Shown here in pieces: positions 56,129-64,000 of a stretch of 64,000 nucleotides of DNA (within the stretch, counting starts at the first letter, position 1; every line of letters starts with the position of its first letter). The position numbers and the translations under genes were made by a program. The notes under the pieces were generated by a model. That model was given only the letters and a program-made list of their open reading frames with translations, did not search any database and was not told the origin of the DNA. This DNA comes from Shewanella decolorationis S12 (GTDB lineage: Bacteria > Pseudomonadota > Gammaproteobacteria > Enterobacterales > Shewanellaceae), in assembly GCF_000485795.1 (NCBI RefSeq), contig NZ_AXZL01000070.1:120014-184013 (forward strand), read 5' to 3'.

Positions 56129-59100
56129 TTAATTGACCTCTCGCCAGTAGATGATTCTGTCATGACCACGGTAACGACCAAAAAATGCACTCGCACGGGG
56201 ATCGGATAAGCTGGTTGGGGAGAACCCATTCCAGTTCCAATACCATTCTAACCAGGTTGGTACATCTAAAGGCGCGGTGACTTGGCCGCGATATAAGTTG
56301 CCGCTGGAGGTCACTGCTCGCCAAAGCAAATCAAATTGCCCCGCTTGAAAAGCCGATGAAGCGCCCGAGCGATTAATGCTTTGTCCTGTGGTCAAATCCG
56401 GGTCAAAGTTATAGCCTAAGGCTGCATTATCCACCTGCGACCCTAGGCCATAGGTAGCAATCGTACAGCTATCATCGCCATTTAATACCCAATTAGCCCC
56501 ATTCCAATATTCGGCTCGGGTCGGCATCTTGAGGATTTCAGTCTCGGGGCCATAGGTATTGTCCATCACCACCCGGCCATGGCGTAGGATCTGCGTGGTG
56601 ATTTTCTTGGCATTACAGTTAGTGCAATTCCCCGTGGTTGCTGCATCCATATCGGGCGAGGCCACATAACTGTAAAGTCCATTTGGCCGAGGATCGTTAT
56701 CCATCAACTGCACACCAATATCGAGCAGCTCGAAGGGACCGTCTTGATACTGATTCGTCGCCACATTCGGGGTTACACGGCTCAAGTTAGCGCGGTAAGC
56801 GCCATCGACCGTCGCCACACCTTGAACCCAACTCACCGCGTTGACGGGCAAGGCACTTAAGCGACTCTGTAAGTCGATACCATTGTTATTGTTCTCTCCC
56901 ACCAATTTGGCGGTCGCAAGGGAGAATGGTGGGAAATAGTTCTGCGTCACCGCGCCGCCGATATTTAAGGCTTTGAGACTCATCGACATTGGGAAGGGTT
57001 GATCCATATAGCTAAAACTGCCGCAGGCGGGTAAGACGGAAATATCGCCCACTAAAAATCTATCGGGCACAAAGCGGCCAATATTGACTGAATAGCCAAT
57101 CGGAATATTTAAGCTGCTGGCTGACCCGAGATAGTTAGGGCTAGCCTGCGCCGCGATTTGAAATACCCCCACTTCGCTAATCGTTTGATTTGTTATGGTA
57201 TTAAGATTATTAGTTTGCGCGCTATGGTTATAGGTAGTCACACCTAACACCCCATCATGACCGCCGCTGGCAATACTAGGCGCCACGACTTTGCTGGCAA
57301 GCTTTATGGCTTGGTCACTAAAGTTAGGCGTAGATACGTTGCCCGAACAAAAGTCCGTATCACCGTCCTTTTCCCAAGCCATAGCTTGGACCGTCATACC
57401 GAAATTCTGCCCCGCTTTACGGTAAGCATTGCAGCTCATATCCGCACTCGGGCAACTGGCGCTGGCGTCCACGGGTTTGACGCATAATCCCGCAGGCACA
57501 CTGACAAACTGATCTGAGCCAGTCATCAAAAGACCCGCATCTTCACCCGTGCCATCAAACCTAGCATCAAGTTGTACTCGTCCGGCATCGGGATAATTTA
57601 TCTCGAGGGATGCAACGCCATTAGTAAACTGTAACGGAATTTGGGTACGTGAAACCTCAGTTTTGCCGATAGCAGTCGTTGTCGAGCCAGATACATTCCC
57701 TTTAATACTAAGAGGTTGCTGCCAAGTGCTTGGGATGGAAGAGGGGGAAATATAGCTACTCCAAAAACCAATATTCTTAGTCGTATTTTCAAATACTGGT
57801 ACGCATTCCAAACTTGAATTTGACTTTCTTACGGCAGAAATATTGATGGAAGTAGGCTTGTTTGCCAATTTATCAGGGACGTCGAAAATAAATCCACTAT
57901 CAGCAAAAGCTAAAGTGCATGAAGCCGTATTTAAAGGACCAGTCCCCTTACGGCAAAGAGTATCGCTTCCAGCAATGGTAGATGGAATAGAACTACTGAC
58001 GCCAATCGTCACTGGCGGAGCTGTCACATTATAACGTAGGCTTGCGGTTGCTATGCCATTAACAAAACTAAGACTCGAAGTATTTACTCCACCAACATAC
58101 CAAGCGCCATTGGTATTGGGATTTAACGACAACTGCGCAACAACAGGATCGGTAAATAACTGACTACAATCAGCATTTGCACAGGCACGCACGGCCATTG
58201 TTTCAGCTTTACAGGTCAACGGCGAGTTCGAATAATCAAATTCAAAATGATGCACTTGTTGACCAACAGGCCGTGATTTTATGGCGCACACTTTGAAGTT
58301 ATCGATTTCATGGTTGTTATTTGCTCCCCCAGTAGAACCCGTGAATGACAAATAAAAATCTTCTGGTACCGCACCCTGGCCAGCTTTTGCCCTTGCATCA
58401 AAAGCCGAAACAAGTGCTTGATAGCCTCTTCCATCACGAACATCCCGTTCAACGGAGACCCACGCTTGCCCATTGATCGTTGAATCAATTTTGATTCGAT
58501 ACTTATGGTTAGGTTGTGCCGTTTGGGTACTTCGCACATCAATAGCAGGGTTTAAATTTGCTGCTGTTCCAGCTAAATAACTGTAATTTGATGCGGCGGA
58601 ACCACGTAGGGCAATGGATTGTGCCCTAAATCCAGCCCCCCCCACTTTACCTTCGTTACCGCTCGAAAAGTTACCATATTCATCTAAACCAACACCTAGC
58701 CAACCACCAGCAAAACCCGATGTACCATCATTACGCTGAGCATACCCTAGGGCACCACCAAAACTACCCGGTTGAGGAGTCACTGATGCATCAGAGAGAA
58801 TAACCGCAATACCATCCCCCCCGGTACCTGACGATGGAGACCAAGCAAAATAGTCAAACTCAACAGTGACTAGGTTATCCTCAGCAGGAAATAGCCGCTG
58901 GAAGGTACTTGATGTCGCTTGGTTACCCGATGCAGGAGTAATTCTAAGCCTGTTACCCACAATACTTGGTGGCGTTGAACTCCCTAATACTTTTATTGCC
59001 CAGTCATTTCCAAGGCTCGAACGGGAAAAATCGTCAGTAAAACATTCTTCAACAGGGGCGACTTTTTCGAGCGCGATAAACCCATAATCTTCCGAAACAT

Positions 59101-60778
59101 GCGTCCGGTCAGTATCTTGATAAGTATCTTCGTCATTGACGACACTGACCAGTGTCGATGTCAGTGTACAACGCCTTAACCAACCACCATCACTACCATT
59201 ACGAGATGACTTACCCGCCACAAAGGTTGGAGCATTGTCAAACCCTGTTAACGCCGTGGTGTAAGCACATTGCTGTGTTAATGAAGTGCCTGATTGATGG
59301 GTGATGGTGTTAGCGAATTGATAGCGAACATTTTCTCCACCGAGCGCCATAGTGCCAACACCCGGTTCGATGGCAAGATAAGCAATTGTCTCATCGTTAA
59401 GTGAATTCACACCACTAGGCTGACAACGCCGATTACTACCTGAACCAGAATACACTTCAGAAGTATCTAAATTTAATTGCATGCCGCCGTTATAGGGCCG
59501 AGAGATACTGGTTAACCAACAATTATTATTGCGTGTTTGCAACTGATTGAGTCTTACCGTTAATCCACTGGCAAGAGGTTGATTAACCCAGGCCGACGAA
59601 GACATGTTTAAAGCACTATTGGTCGTCACTGTGCCTGCGGTAAAACGTTTACCGTTTGATAATGTGTAGCTACCCGGTGTTACCGCAATCCAATGCACTT
59701 CTGGCATGGGCGAAGATGGAATGTAACGATTGTTTTGGCTCGAAGGCTCTGCTTGGTACCAAGTAAAACCTGTATTGCTCACATTCGACAGGAAAACCGA
59801 AGCAGGTCCATCAGCATTAATGGATGAACTCGAAATGGTAGGCATCAAGAATACGAGGGGAGTCACTCCAGCAGGAAAGGCCTCATCAAAAACCACTGAA
59901 GTAGATGTCGCCTTACCAAAACTCAATTGTAAGTTTGAACCACCAATAATTTTTGAATCATCATTAACCGTTAACTTACGGGAAGTTATACGACCAAAAA
60001 TGGTATTAGTGCCATTAATAGTGACTTCTGCATCGCTGTAGATATAAGCATTTATATCAATATTAGATGTATTTAGAGCGATATTACTGTACCCCAAAAA
60101 CAGTAATTCACCGGCGCCAGATGCATTAAACTTTAGGGCGCCTGAAATGTTAACGGCATTTTTAACAAAAAATCGTACATCGCCCGCGATATTAATATTG
60201 GGTGAACCACCAGTAACGGTAAAATTCTCAACCCAATAATCTCCCGCGGATAAATTAAGCACAGTCGACTTATCGAGAATCAGATTTTTAATTTTATAAG
60301 TAGAGTGATTAGCAGAAAACGCTAGCTGACAGCCATTTTTATCTAAAATAATTGAACCAAATTCCGTTGTATTATCAGCCCCAAAGGTGGTACTGGGTTG
60401 GCATTGACCATAACCAATTCCAACAGAACCATTACCCGTTTGAAACTGATTAGCGGGAGAATTCAAATTAAGGCCTGCAATATCAGAACCCGTAATATCA
60501 CAATATCGAACCCCTCCGGCACCATCATCACAGACATTATTCTGCATACTATTACCCGCCTTATTGCTGCTGCAATAAGCGAGATTTTGCCCGCCCGTTC
60601 CATCAATAAAACCGCGATAGATAGTTAAGTTTGAAGCAGGGCTAGCGCATCCACTGGCCGTTCCATGGTGTCCTTGAACCACCGCAGGAAAATACTTGTT
60701 ATAGTCAACACTCTCAAACGCTTGAGTCGAATAACTGCATAACAGCAAACTAATAAACATCCCTAGCAATCTAACCAC
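56129..60778 (-). CDS. mshQ: MSHA biogenesis protein MshQ
   Basis: 1549 residues with a signal peptide ending near residue 20 (STQAFE). The first third is beta-rich, with a polymer-binding-like segment repeated around SSSSINADGPASVFLSN. Residues ~575-790 form a ConA/L-type-lectin-like domain (CFTDDFSRSSLGNDWAIKVL ... GGDGIAVILSDAS ... GWLGVGLDEYGNF). The C-terminal half is the DUF6701 region found in MshQ (SFSYMDQPFPMSMSLKALN). Large secreted or pilus-associated protein, probably an adhesin part of the mannose-sensitive pilus. Overlaps mshP by 8 bases. Confidence 0.88.
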   Translation of the reverse strand: MVRLLGMFISLLLCSYSTQAFESVDYNKYFPAVVQGHHGTASGCASPASNLTIYRGFIDGTGGQNLAYCSSNKAGNSMQNNVCDDGAGGVRYCDITGSDIAGLNLNSPANQFQTGNGSVGIGYGQCQPSTTFGADNTTEFGSIILDKNGCQLAFSANHSTYKIKNLILDKSTVLNLSAGDYWVENFTVTGGSPNINIAGDVRFFVKNAVNISGALKFNASGAGELLFLGYSNIALNTSNIDINAYIYSDAEVTINGTNTIFGRITSRKLTVNDDSKIIGGSNLQLSFGKATSTSVVFDEAFPAGVTPLVFLMPTISSSSINADGPASVFLSNVSNTGFTWYQAEPSSQNNRYIPSSPMPEVHWIAVTPGSYTLSNGKRFTAGTVTTNSALNMSSSAWVNQPLASGLTVRLNQLQTRNNNCWLTSISRPYNGGMQLNLDTSEVYSGSGSNRRCQPSGVNSLNDETIAYLAIEPGVGTMALGGENVRYQFANTITHQSGTSLTQQCAYTTALTGFDNAPTFVAGKSSRNGSDGGWLRRCTLTSTLVSVVNDEDTYQDTDRTHVSEDYGFIALEKVAPVEECFTDDFSRSSLGNDWAIKVLGSSTPPSIVGNRLRITPASGNQATSSTFQRLFPAEDNLVTVEFDYFAWSPSSGTGGDGIAVILSDASVTPQPGSFGGALGYAQRNDGTSGFAGGWLGVGLDEYGNFSSGNEGKVGGAGFRAQSIALRGSAASNYSYLAGTAANLNPAIDVRSTQTAQPNHKYRIKIDSTINGQAWVSVERDVRDGRGYQALVSAFDARAKAGQGAVPEDFYLSFTGSTGGANNNHEIDNFKVCAIKSRPVGQQVHHFEFDYSNSPLTCKAETMAVRACANADCSQLFTDPVVAQLSLNPNTNGAWYVGGVNTSSLSFVNGIATASLRYNVTAPPVTIGVSSSIPSTIAGSDTLCRKGTGPLNTASCTLAFADSGFIFDVPDKLANKPTSINISAVRKSNSSLECVPVFENTTKNIGFWSSYISPSSIPSTWQQPLSIKGNVSGSTTTAIGKTEVSRTQIPLQFTNGVASLEINYPDAGRVQLDARFDGTGEDAGLLMTGSDQFVSVPAGLCVKPVDASASCPSADMSCNAYRKAGQNFGMTVQAMAWEKDGDTDFCSGNVSTPNFSDQAIKLASKVVAPSIASGGHDGVLGVTTYNHSAQTNNLNTITNQTISEVGVFQIAAQASPNYLGSASSLNIPIGYSVNIGRFVPDRFLVGDISVLPACGSFSYMDQPFPMSMSLKALNIGGAVTQNYFPPFSLATAKLVGENNNNGIDLQSRLSALPVNAVSWVQGVATVDGAYRANLSRVTPNVATNQYQDGPFELLDIGVQLMDNDPRPNGLYSYVASPDMDAATTGNCTNCNAKKITTQILRHGRVVMDNTYGPETEILKMPTRAEYWNGANWVLNGDDSCTIATYGLGSQVDNAALGYNFDPDLTTGQSINRSGASSAFQAGQFDLLWRAVTSSGNLYRGQVTAPLDVPTWLEWYWNWNGFSPTSLSDPRASAFFGRYRGHDRIIYWREVN

Positions 60779-61226
60779 GGGCTTCTACCTCTACTTGACG
60801 GCTAACACGGGTATCACCACTCTCACACACCGCTTTACTATTGATCCGATATTGAGTGACAGCGCCAACTGCATAGGATGTGCAGCTTAAACTGACGCTA
60901 CAGGCATGAAAGCCCACTACATCGGGTGGCGTCCAACTGCTTGAAACACTTGTACAAGTCGCCGTAGCGTTGGCAGGCGCATTCAATGGGAATAATTGCG
61001 CTAATGCGGCATCGGCACCGCTGTTTGCTGCGGCTAATGCACGGGTCCCCCACACCTCTTGGGTTAATCCGCTATCTGCATCTTCAACAATATTAATTAA
61101 GGCTGCGGCCAATAAAAACATCACTGTAATGACAAAAATACCGATGACTAAGGCGCTGCCACCTTGGCGATGGGCCGCACACTGACAATATGTTGAGCGC
61201 GAGAGGCTAAATAAGTTAGGGGACAT
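60771..61226 (-). CDS. mshP: MSHA biogenesis protein MshP
   Basis: 151 residues. N-terminal GGSALVIGIFVITVMFLLAAALIN is the PilX/MshP-type membrane helix; this minor-pilin-like group lacks a classical GFTLIE site. The mature part holds four Cys likely paired. Overlaps mshO by 11 bases and mshQ by 8, so all are co-translated. Role inferred from the cluster: minor component in pilus assembly. Confidence 0.88.
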   Translation of the reverse strand: MSPNLFSLSRSTYCQCAAHRQGGSALVIGIFVITVMFLLAAALINIVEDADSGLTQEVWGTRALAAANSGADAALAQLFPLNAPANATATCTSVSSSWTPPDVVGFHACSVSLSCTSYAVGAVTQYRINSKAVCESGDTRVSRQVEVEARG

Positions 61227-62064
61227 TAATCACCTGCACTTGATGTCGATATTGAAATGTCTCGCCGTTGACATTAAATCGCGGTTGTAAATGCACCATC
61301 GCATTATTAACGAGGCTCGACGGCGTTAAAATCAGCGGTAAATCAGCGTTATTGCTCAGCACATTAGCCACGCTCTGTGCCATTAGCACGCCCGAACTCA
61401 TATCCGCAGGTGTTGGCTGGCTGGCATTCACCCCATAGCCAGTATAACGCTTAAGAGTTAACTCATTGCTGGATGACGCTTTTTCAAAACAATAACTCAC
61501 AGGTGCTGAAGCAAAATAGATCCGCTGCCGCGGAGAGGCTTCGGCAAACCTCGTATTGGCCGTAAAGGTTAAGGTCACTTGGTTTGCGGCGCTGCTAACG
61601 GTGTTAATCTGTGCGCGTTTTTGTCTCGCGCTGTTATATACATCGCTATCGGTTAAAGGATAAATCCACACATATTGGTTCGCTGCAATCTTACTGGTCA
61701 GATTATCTAAAATCACAGTGCCCGTTAGCGCTGCTGTGCTCGGCGCAATCGGCATTGCTAAATAGGTGGTACTCGTCTCAATCGGGACAAATTCAACGCA
61801 CTGATAGGTTAAGCCATTACCATTGAGCCGCACACTATTAGGCACTGCGCTACGCAGCTCGCGGGTCATACGCTCAATGGCAAAGCGGCTTTGGCTTAGC
61901 ACTTGATCGACCGAACTCGACTCCACAAAAATCCGCGTGCCGAAAATAATAAAGCTACTCACCCCGACCACCAGAATGCCTAAGATCAGGATCACAGTGA
62001 CCATTTCAACTAAGGTAAACCCCTGCGCGTATAGACGCTTATTCTTCATTGATAAAGAGCGCAT
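61216..62064 (-). CDS. mshO: MSHA minor pilin MshO
   Basis: 282 residues. Type IV prepilin signal near residues 14-30 (YAQGFTLVEMVTVILILGIL), with cleavage after Gly and Glu at +5. The remainder resembles PilW/GspJ-type minor pilins (SRFAIERMTRELRSAVPNSV). Its ATG overlaps the mshD stop by one base. Confidence 0.9.
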   Translation of the reverse strand: MRSLSMKNKRLYAQGFTLVEMVTVILILGILVVGVSSFIIFGTRIFVESSSVDQVLSQSRFAIERMTRELRSAVPNSVRLNGNGLTYQCVEFVPIETSTTYLAMPIAPSTAALTGTVILDNLTSKIAANQYVWIYPLTDSDVYNSARQKRAQINTVSSAANQVTLTFTANTRFAEASPRQRIYFASAPVSYCFEKASSSNELTLKRYTGYGVNASQPTPADMSSGVLMAQSVANVLSNNADLPLILTPSSLVNNAMVHLQPRFNVNGETFQYRHQVQVINVP

Positions 62065-62615
62065 TAGTAATTGCTCCTGACCAAATTGTAAGTGATCACT
62101 TCGTTATCTGGCGTGGTGACATTAATGGTCACTAACTTGGTATTAGGCGCAGGCCCAAAGGCGACTGAGACACTTAATTGATAGTTGGGATAAGCCTCTG
62201 CATAAGTTTGGCTGGAATTGAGCATAGTGGCGTTTTGGGTTAGGCCGTTATAGTCATCCACATCGTTAAAATCGTTGCGCCCCTCTCCCGCTTCGGGCCC
62301 TAAGACGGCCGAGCAACTACTGCCTAATGGACTCCCACAAGCCGGCACTCCGCCATTGGCATTGGTATTTTGGTCGTAACGTTTGCCCCAAATCTCATTC
62401 ATCACCGAATGGGCAAGCTCGGCACTTTTTACTCGATGTAAAGTCTTGGCCGCGCGATCCGCCTGCGGAAATAACATGCTACTAAGCATGACGATAGCGA
62501 TGGCAATGACTAACATACCAACCACTAATTCGATTAAGGTAAATCCCTGTTGTGGTTTGGGTTTTAAGAATGGCGTTATTATTCTGCTCTCCAGCGTTCG
62601 AGGATTAATTCGCAT
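62064..62615 (-). CDS. mshD: MSHA minor pilin MshD
   Basis: 183 residues from the ATG at 62615, with GAGGG eight bases upstream (the frame extends to 62663). Prepilin motif KPKPQQGFTLIELVVGMLVI with cleavage after Gly and Glu at +5; GspI/PilV-like remainder (AELAHSVMNEIWGKRYDQN). Overlaps mshC by 11 bases. Confidence 0.9.
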   Translation of the reverse strand: MRINPRTLESRIITPFLKPKPQQGFTLIELVVGMLVIAIAIVMLSSMLFPQADRAAKTLHRVKSAELAHSVMNEIWGKRYDQNTNANGGVPACGSPLGSSCSAVLGPEAGEGRNDFNDVDDYNGLTQNATMLNSSQTYAEAYPNYQLSVSVAFGPAPNTKLVTINVTTPDNEVITYNLVRSNY

Positions 62616-63093
62616 AAATATAGCCCTCGCTGGAGATATTAATCGCCACAGTGTCATTGGCAATCACATTGATACATGGCCCATTACAAGCAAGCGACGC
62701 TCGACCATTGATATCAAAATCAAGATAAAAGCTCTTGGCATTGTTGCTGATAAGCACTAACTGCGCACCACCTTGAAAAGCTTGGCTGGATAAAGGGTTA
62801 GGAGATAAAGGCGTGCCCGTACAACCAGTGCTATCGCGACTGGCAAACTGACTCACTTGATAGCCTGTCGCTGAAACGACAACGCGGTAACATCTATCGG
62901 TATTATTTAAGGCTTTTTGCTGAACTTGGCGCAGTTCGGCCATAAACTCATTACGCAAGCTAAAGGCACTGTAGGATGACTGGCTAAATAAGCGCGGCAA
63001 TACCGTCACCGACAAAATCCCAATCAGGATAATAGTGGTCACAAGTTCGACTAAGGTAAACCCAAACTGTCTGCCGCTGGAAAATCTTCGCAT
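62605..63093 (-). CDS. mshC: MSHA minor pilin MshC
   Basis: 162 residues. Short leader (MRRFSSGRQFG) then FTLVELVTTIILIGILSVTV, a class IV prepilin signal with Glu at +5. GspH/FimT-like globular part (LRNEFMAELRQVQQKALNNT), with Cys near DRCY, TGC and ACNGPC. The upstream edge is unusual: a 150-base array of a 7-bp repeat begins 20 bases before its ATG, and no good RBS is visible (AAAGCGGACA). mshA is not next to it; a GNAT gene lies between it and the window end. Confidence 0.9.
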   Translation of the reverse strand: MRRFSSGRQFGFTLVELVTTIILIGILSVTVLPRLFSQSSYSAFSLRNEFMAELRQVQQKALNNTDRCYRVVVSATGYQVSQFASRDSTGCTGTPLSPNPLSSQAFQGGAQLVLISNNAKSFYLDFDINGRASLACNGPCINVIANDTVAINISSEGYIYAN

Positions 63094-63113
63094 TGTCCGC
63101 TTTGCCGTGATGT

Positions 63114-63263
63114 TAGGTTCTAGGTTCTAGGTTCTAGGTTCTAGGTTCTAGGTTCTAGGTTCTAGGTTCTAGGTTCTAGGTTCTAGGTTCTAGGTTCTAG
63201 GTTCTAGGTTCTAGGTTCTAGGTTCTAGGTTCTAGGTTCTAGGTTCTAGGTTCTAGGTTCTAG
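63114..63263. repeat. 7-bp tandem array, 21 full copies
   Basis: TAGGTTC is repeated 21 times without error (63114-63260), followed by TAG. The array is non-coding, each strand carries stop codons, and it lies between mshC (ATG 20 bases away on the minus strand) and a GNAT gene. Each unit contains the tetranucleotide CTAG, normally rare in such genomes. Copy number is likely to vary by slippage and would change spacing upstream of mshC. Confidence 0.95.
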
Positions 63264-63285
63264 CAGAAGCTTTTTTTTCTGCGCC

Positions 63286-63789
63286 CTAGCAAGCTAAATT
63301 TTTATACATCACCATACATTCCAAGGCGATACCGCGGGGTGAGCAATAAATCGACTCTTCCTCTAGACCTTCACCACCGAAACCGCAGTGGCGATAAAAT
63401 TCGACCGCATTTAAGGTCGACTCTAATCGCAATTGGGCAAGCCCTAAATTAAAGGCTTTTGTTTCAATAAATTGCAGTAACGACCTGCCAATACCTAAGC
63501 CCATCGCCTCGGGAGAAACAAACAGCGCCTCAACCTGAGCATAGGGTTCATCCAGCATGATGGTGCCCACAACCGTCGATTCTTGGGTTGTTTCATTGAG
63601 GATTTCAGCCACATAAAAATGCGCTCCCACCATACGCCGAAAAGATTCAGTCAATTCGCCCTGGGTCCAAATCTCTAAGTCATCTTGAGCATAAAATCCG
63701 GCGCAGCCTTTATTAATGGCTGCATTGCGGATATCCCAGCAGGCCTTTGCATCCAATTGCGTCGCTTTACGTATCCTTAGCATAGTCAT
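63286..63789 (-). CDS. GNAT-family N-acetyltransferase
   Basis: 167 residues. RIRKATQLDAKACWDIRNAA at the N-terminus, TIMLDEPYAQVEALFVSPEAMGLGIGRSLL (acetyl-CoA pyrophosphate loop) and NAVEFYRHCGFGGEGLEEE are GNAT motifs. Substrate unknown; similar to many small-molecule or peptide acetylases. It sits where mshA/mshB would be expected next to mshC, so it may be an insertion into the pilus cluster or the cluster may be ordered differently in this strain. Confidence 0.82.
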   Translation of the reverse strand: MTMLRIRKATQLDAKACWDIRNAAINKGCAGFYAQDDLEIWTQGELTESFRRMVGAHFYVAEILNETTQESTVVGTIMLDEPYAQVEALFVSPEAMGLGIGRSLLQFIETKAFNLGLAQLRLESTLNAVEFYRHCGFGGEGLEEESIYCSPRGIALECMVMYKNLAC

Positions 63790-63917
63790 CCCGATAAATT
63801 GCCCTAGCCATATCCATGAGCATAGTCATAGCCCCATAGCCAACCGCTAATAGGCTGAATCATAAAATAAACATATAAACACTCATACTCTCCACGCGTT
63901 AATTTTATGCAGTAAAG

Positions 63918-63997
63918 AATCCACCTTCTGAAGAAGGTGGCTTTGTTTTAACCCCCTAAAAGGGGGCCTTTATTCAAGAGCAAGTTGACCCTGCTCT
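63918..63997 (-). terminator. hairpins near the window end
   Basis: CCACCTTC-tgaa-GAAGGTGG, then CCCCCT-aaa-AGGGGG (minus strand AAAGGCCCCC), and CAAGAGCA-agttgaccc-TGCTCTTG follow each other. They are likely terminators for a gene on the minus strand lying beyond 64000, such as mshA; this cannot be confirmed in the window. Confidence 0.5.
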
Positions 63998-64000
63998 TGC

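Noticed and set aside
63114..63263. Tandem repeats considered as a CRISPR array
   Set aside because: The unit is 7 bp with no spacers and no cas genes nearby.

Overview
The window is chromosomal DNA of a gammaproteobacterium, almost certainly a Shewanella. The gene families and their order (tsdBA-like cytochromes, metF-metL-metB-metJ, psrABC, purC, rimO, pmbA, tldD, yhdP, rng, maf, mreDCB, msh pilus genes) match what I remember of Shewanella oneidensis-type genomes. This is recognition from memory, not a database search.

Layout. 1-1500 is an accessory end: a DUF2750-like gene framed like an integron cassette, a foldable non-coding stretch, and the first copy of a ~0.3 kb structured repeat. 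1526-8120 holds two diheme cytochromes c (TsdA/TsdB type), a MarR-controlled efflux operon and a chemoreceptor. 8184-14313 is the methionine block metF, metL, metB and divergent metJ with MetJ boxes, followed by a TauE/SafE permease. 14498-18306 is the psrABC thiosulfate/polysulfide reductase operon. A pentapeptide-repeat gene and purC follow.

21228-23664 is the main accessory island. It is a complete retron: a promoter, a foldable msr-msd RNA with a candidate a1/a2 pairing, a 54-residue membrane-like ORF, an XRE-type HTH gene and a retron reverse transcriptase. It lies between two inverted copies of the ~0.3 kb repeat. The three copies of this repeat in the window share one fold supported by compensatory base changes, which makes it a strong candidate for an undescribed structured element.

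23764-44184 is a mixed chromosomal stretch: methyltransferase, EAL phosphodiesterase, SIMPL-domain protein, rimO, arfA (with a hairpin inside the coding region), a periplasmic binding protein, an OprC-type copper TonB receptor, pmbA, darP, a large Ig-like lipoprotein, a PuuP permease, and a TolC/HlyD/ABC-2 export operon without an ATPase gene. 44330-55787 is the housekeeping run tldD, nitrilase, yhdP, rng, maf, mreD, mreC, mreB. 56129-63093 holds mshQ, P, O, D and C of the MSHA pilus cluster. Just upstream of mshC is a 21-copy array of a 7-bp unit, followed by a GNAT acetyltransferase gene.

No rRNA gene, intact tRNA gene, CRISPR array or transposase was seen.
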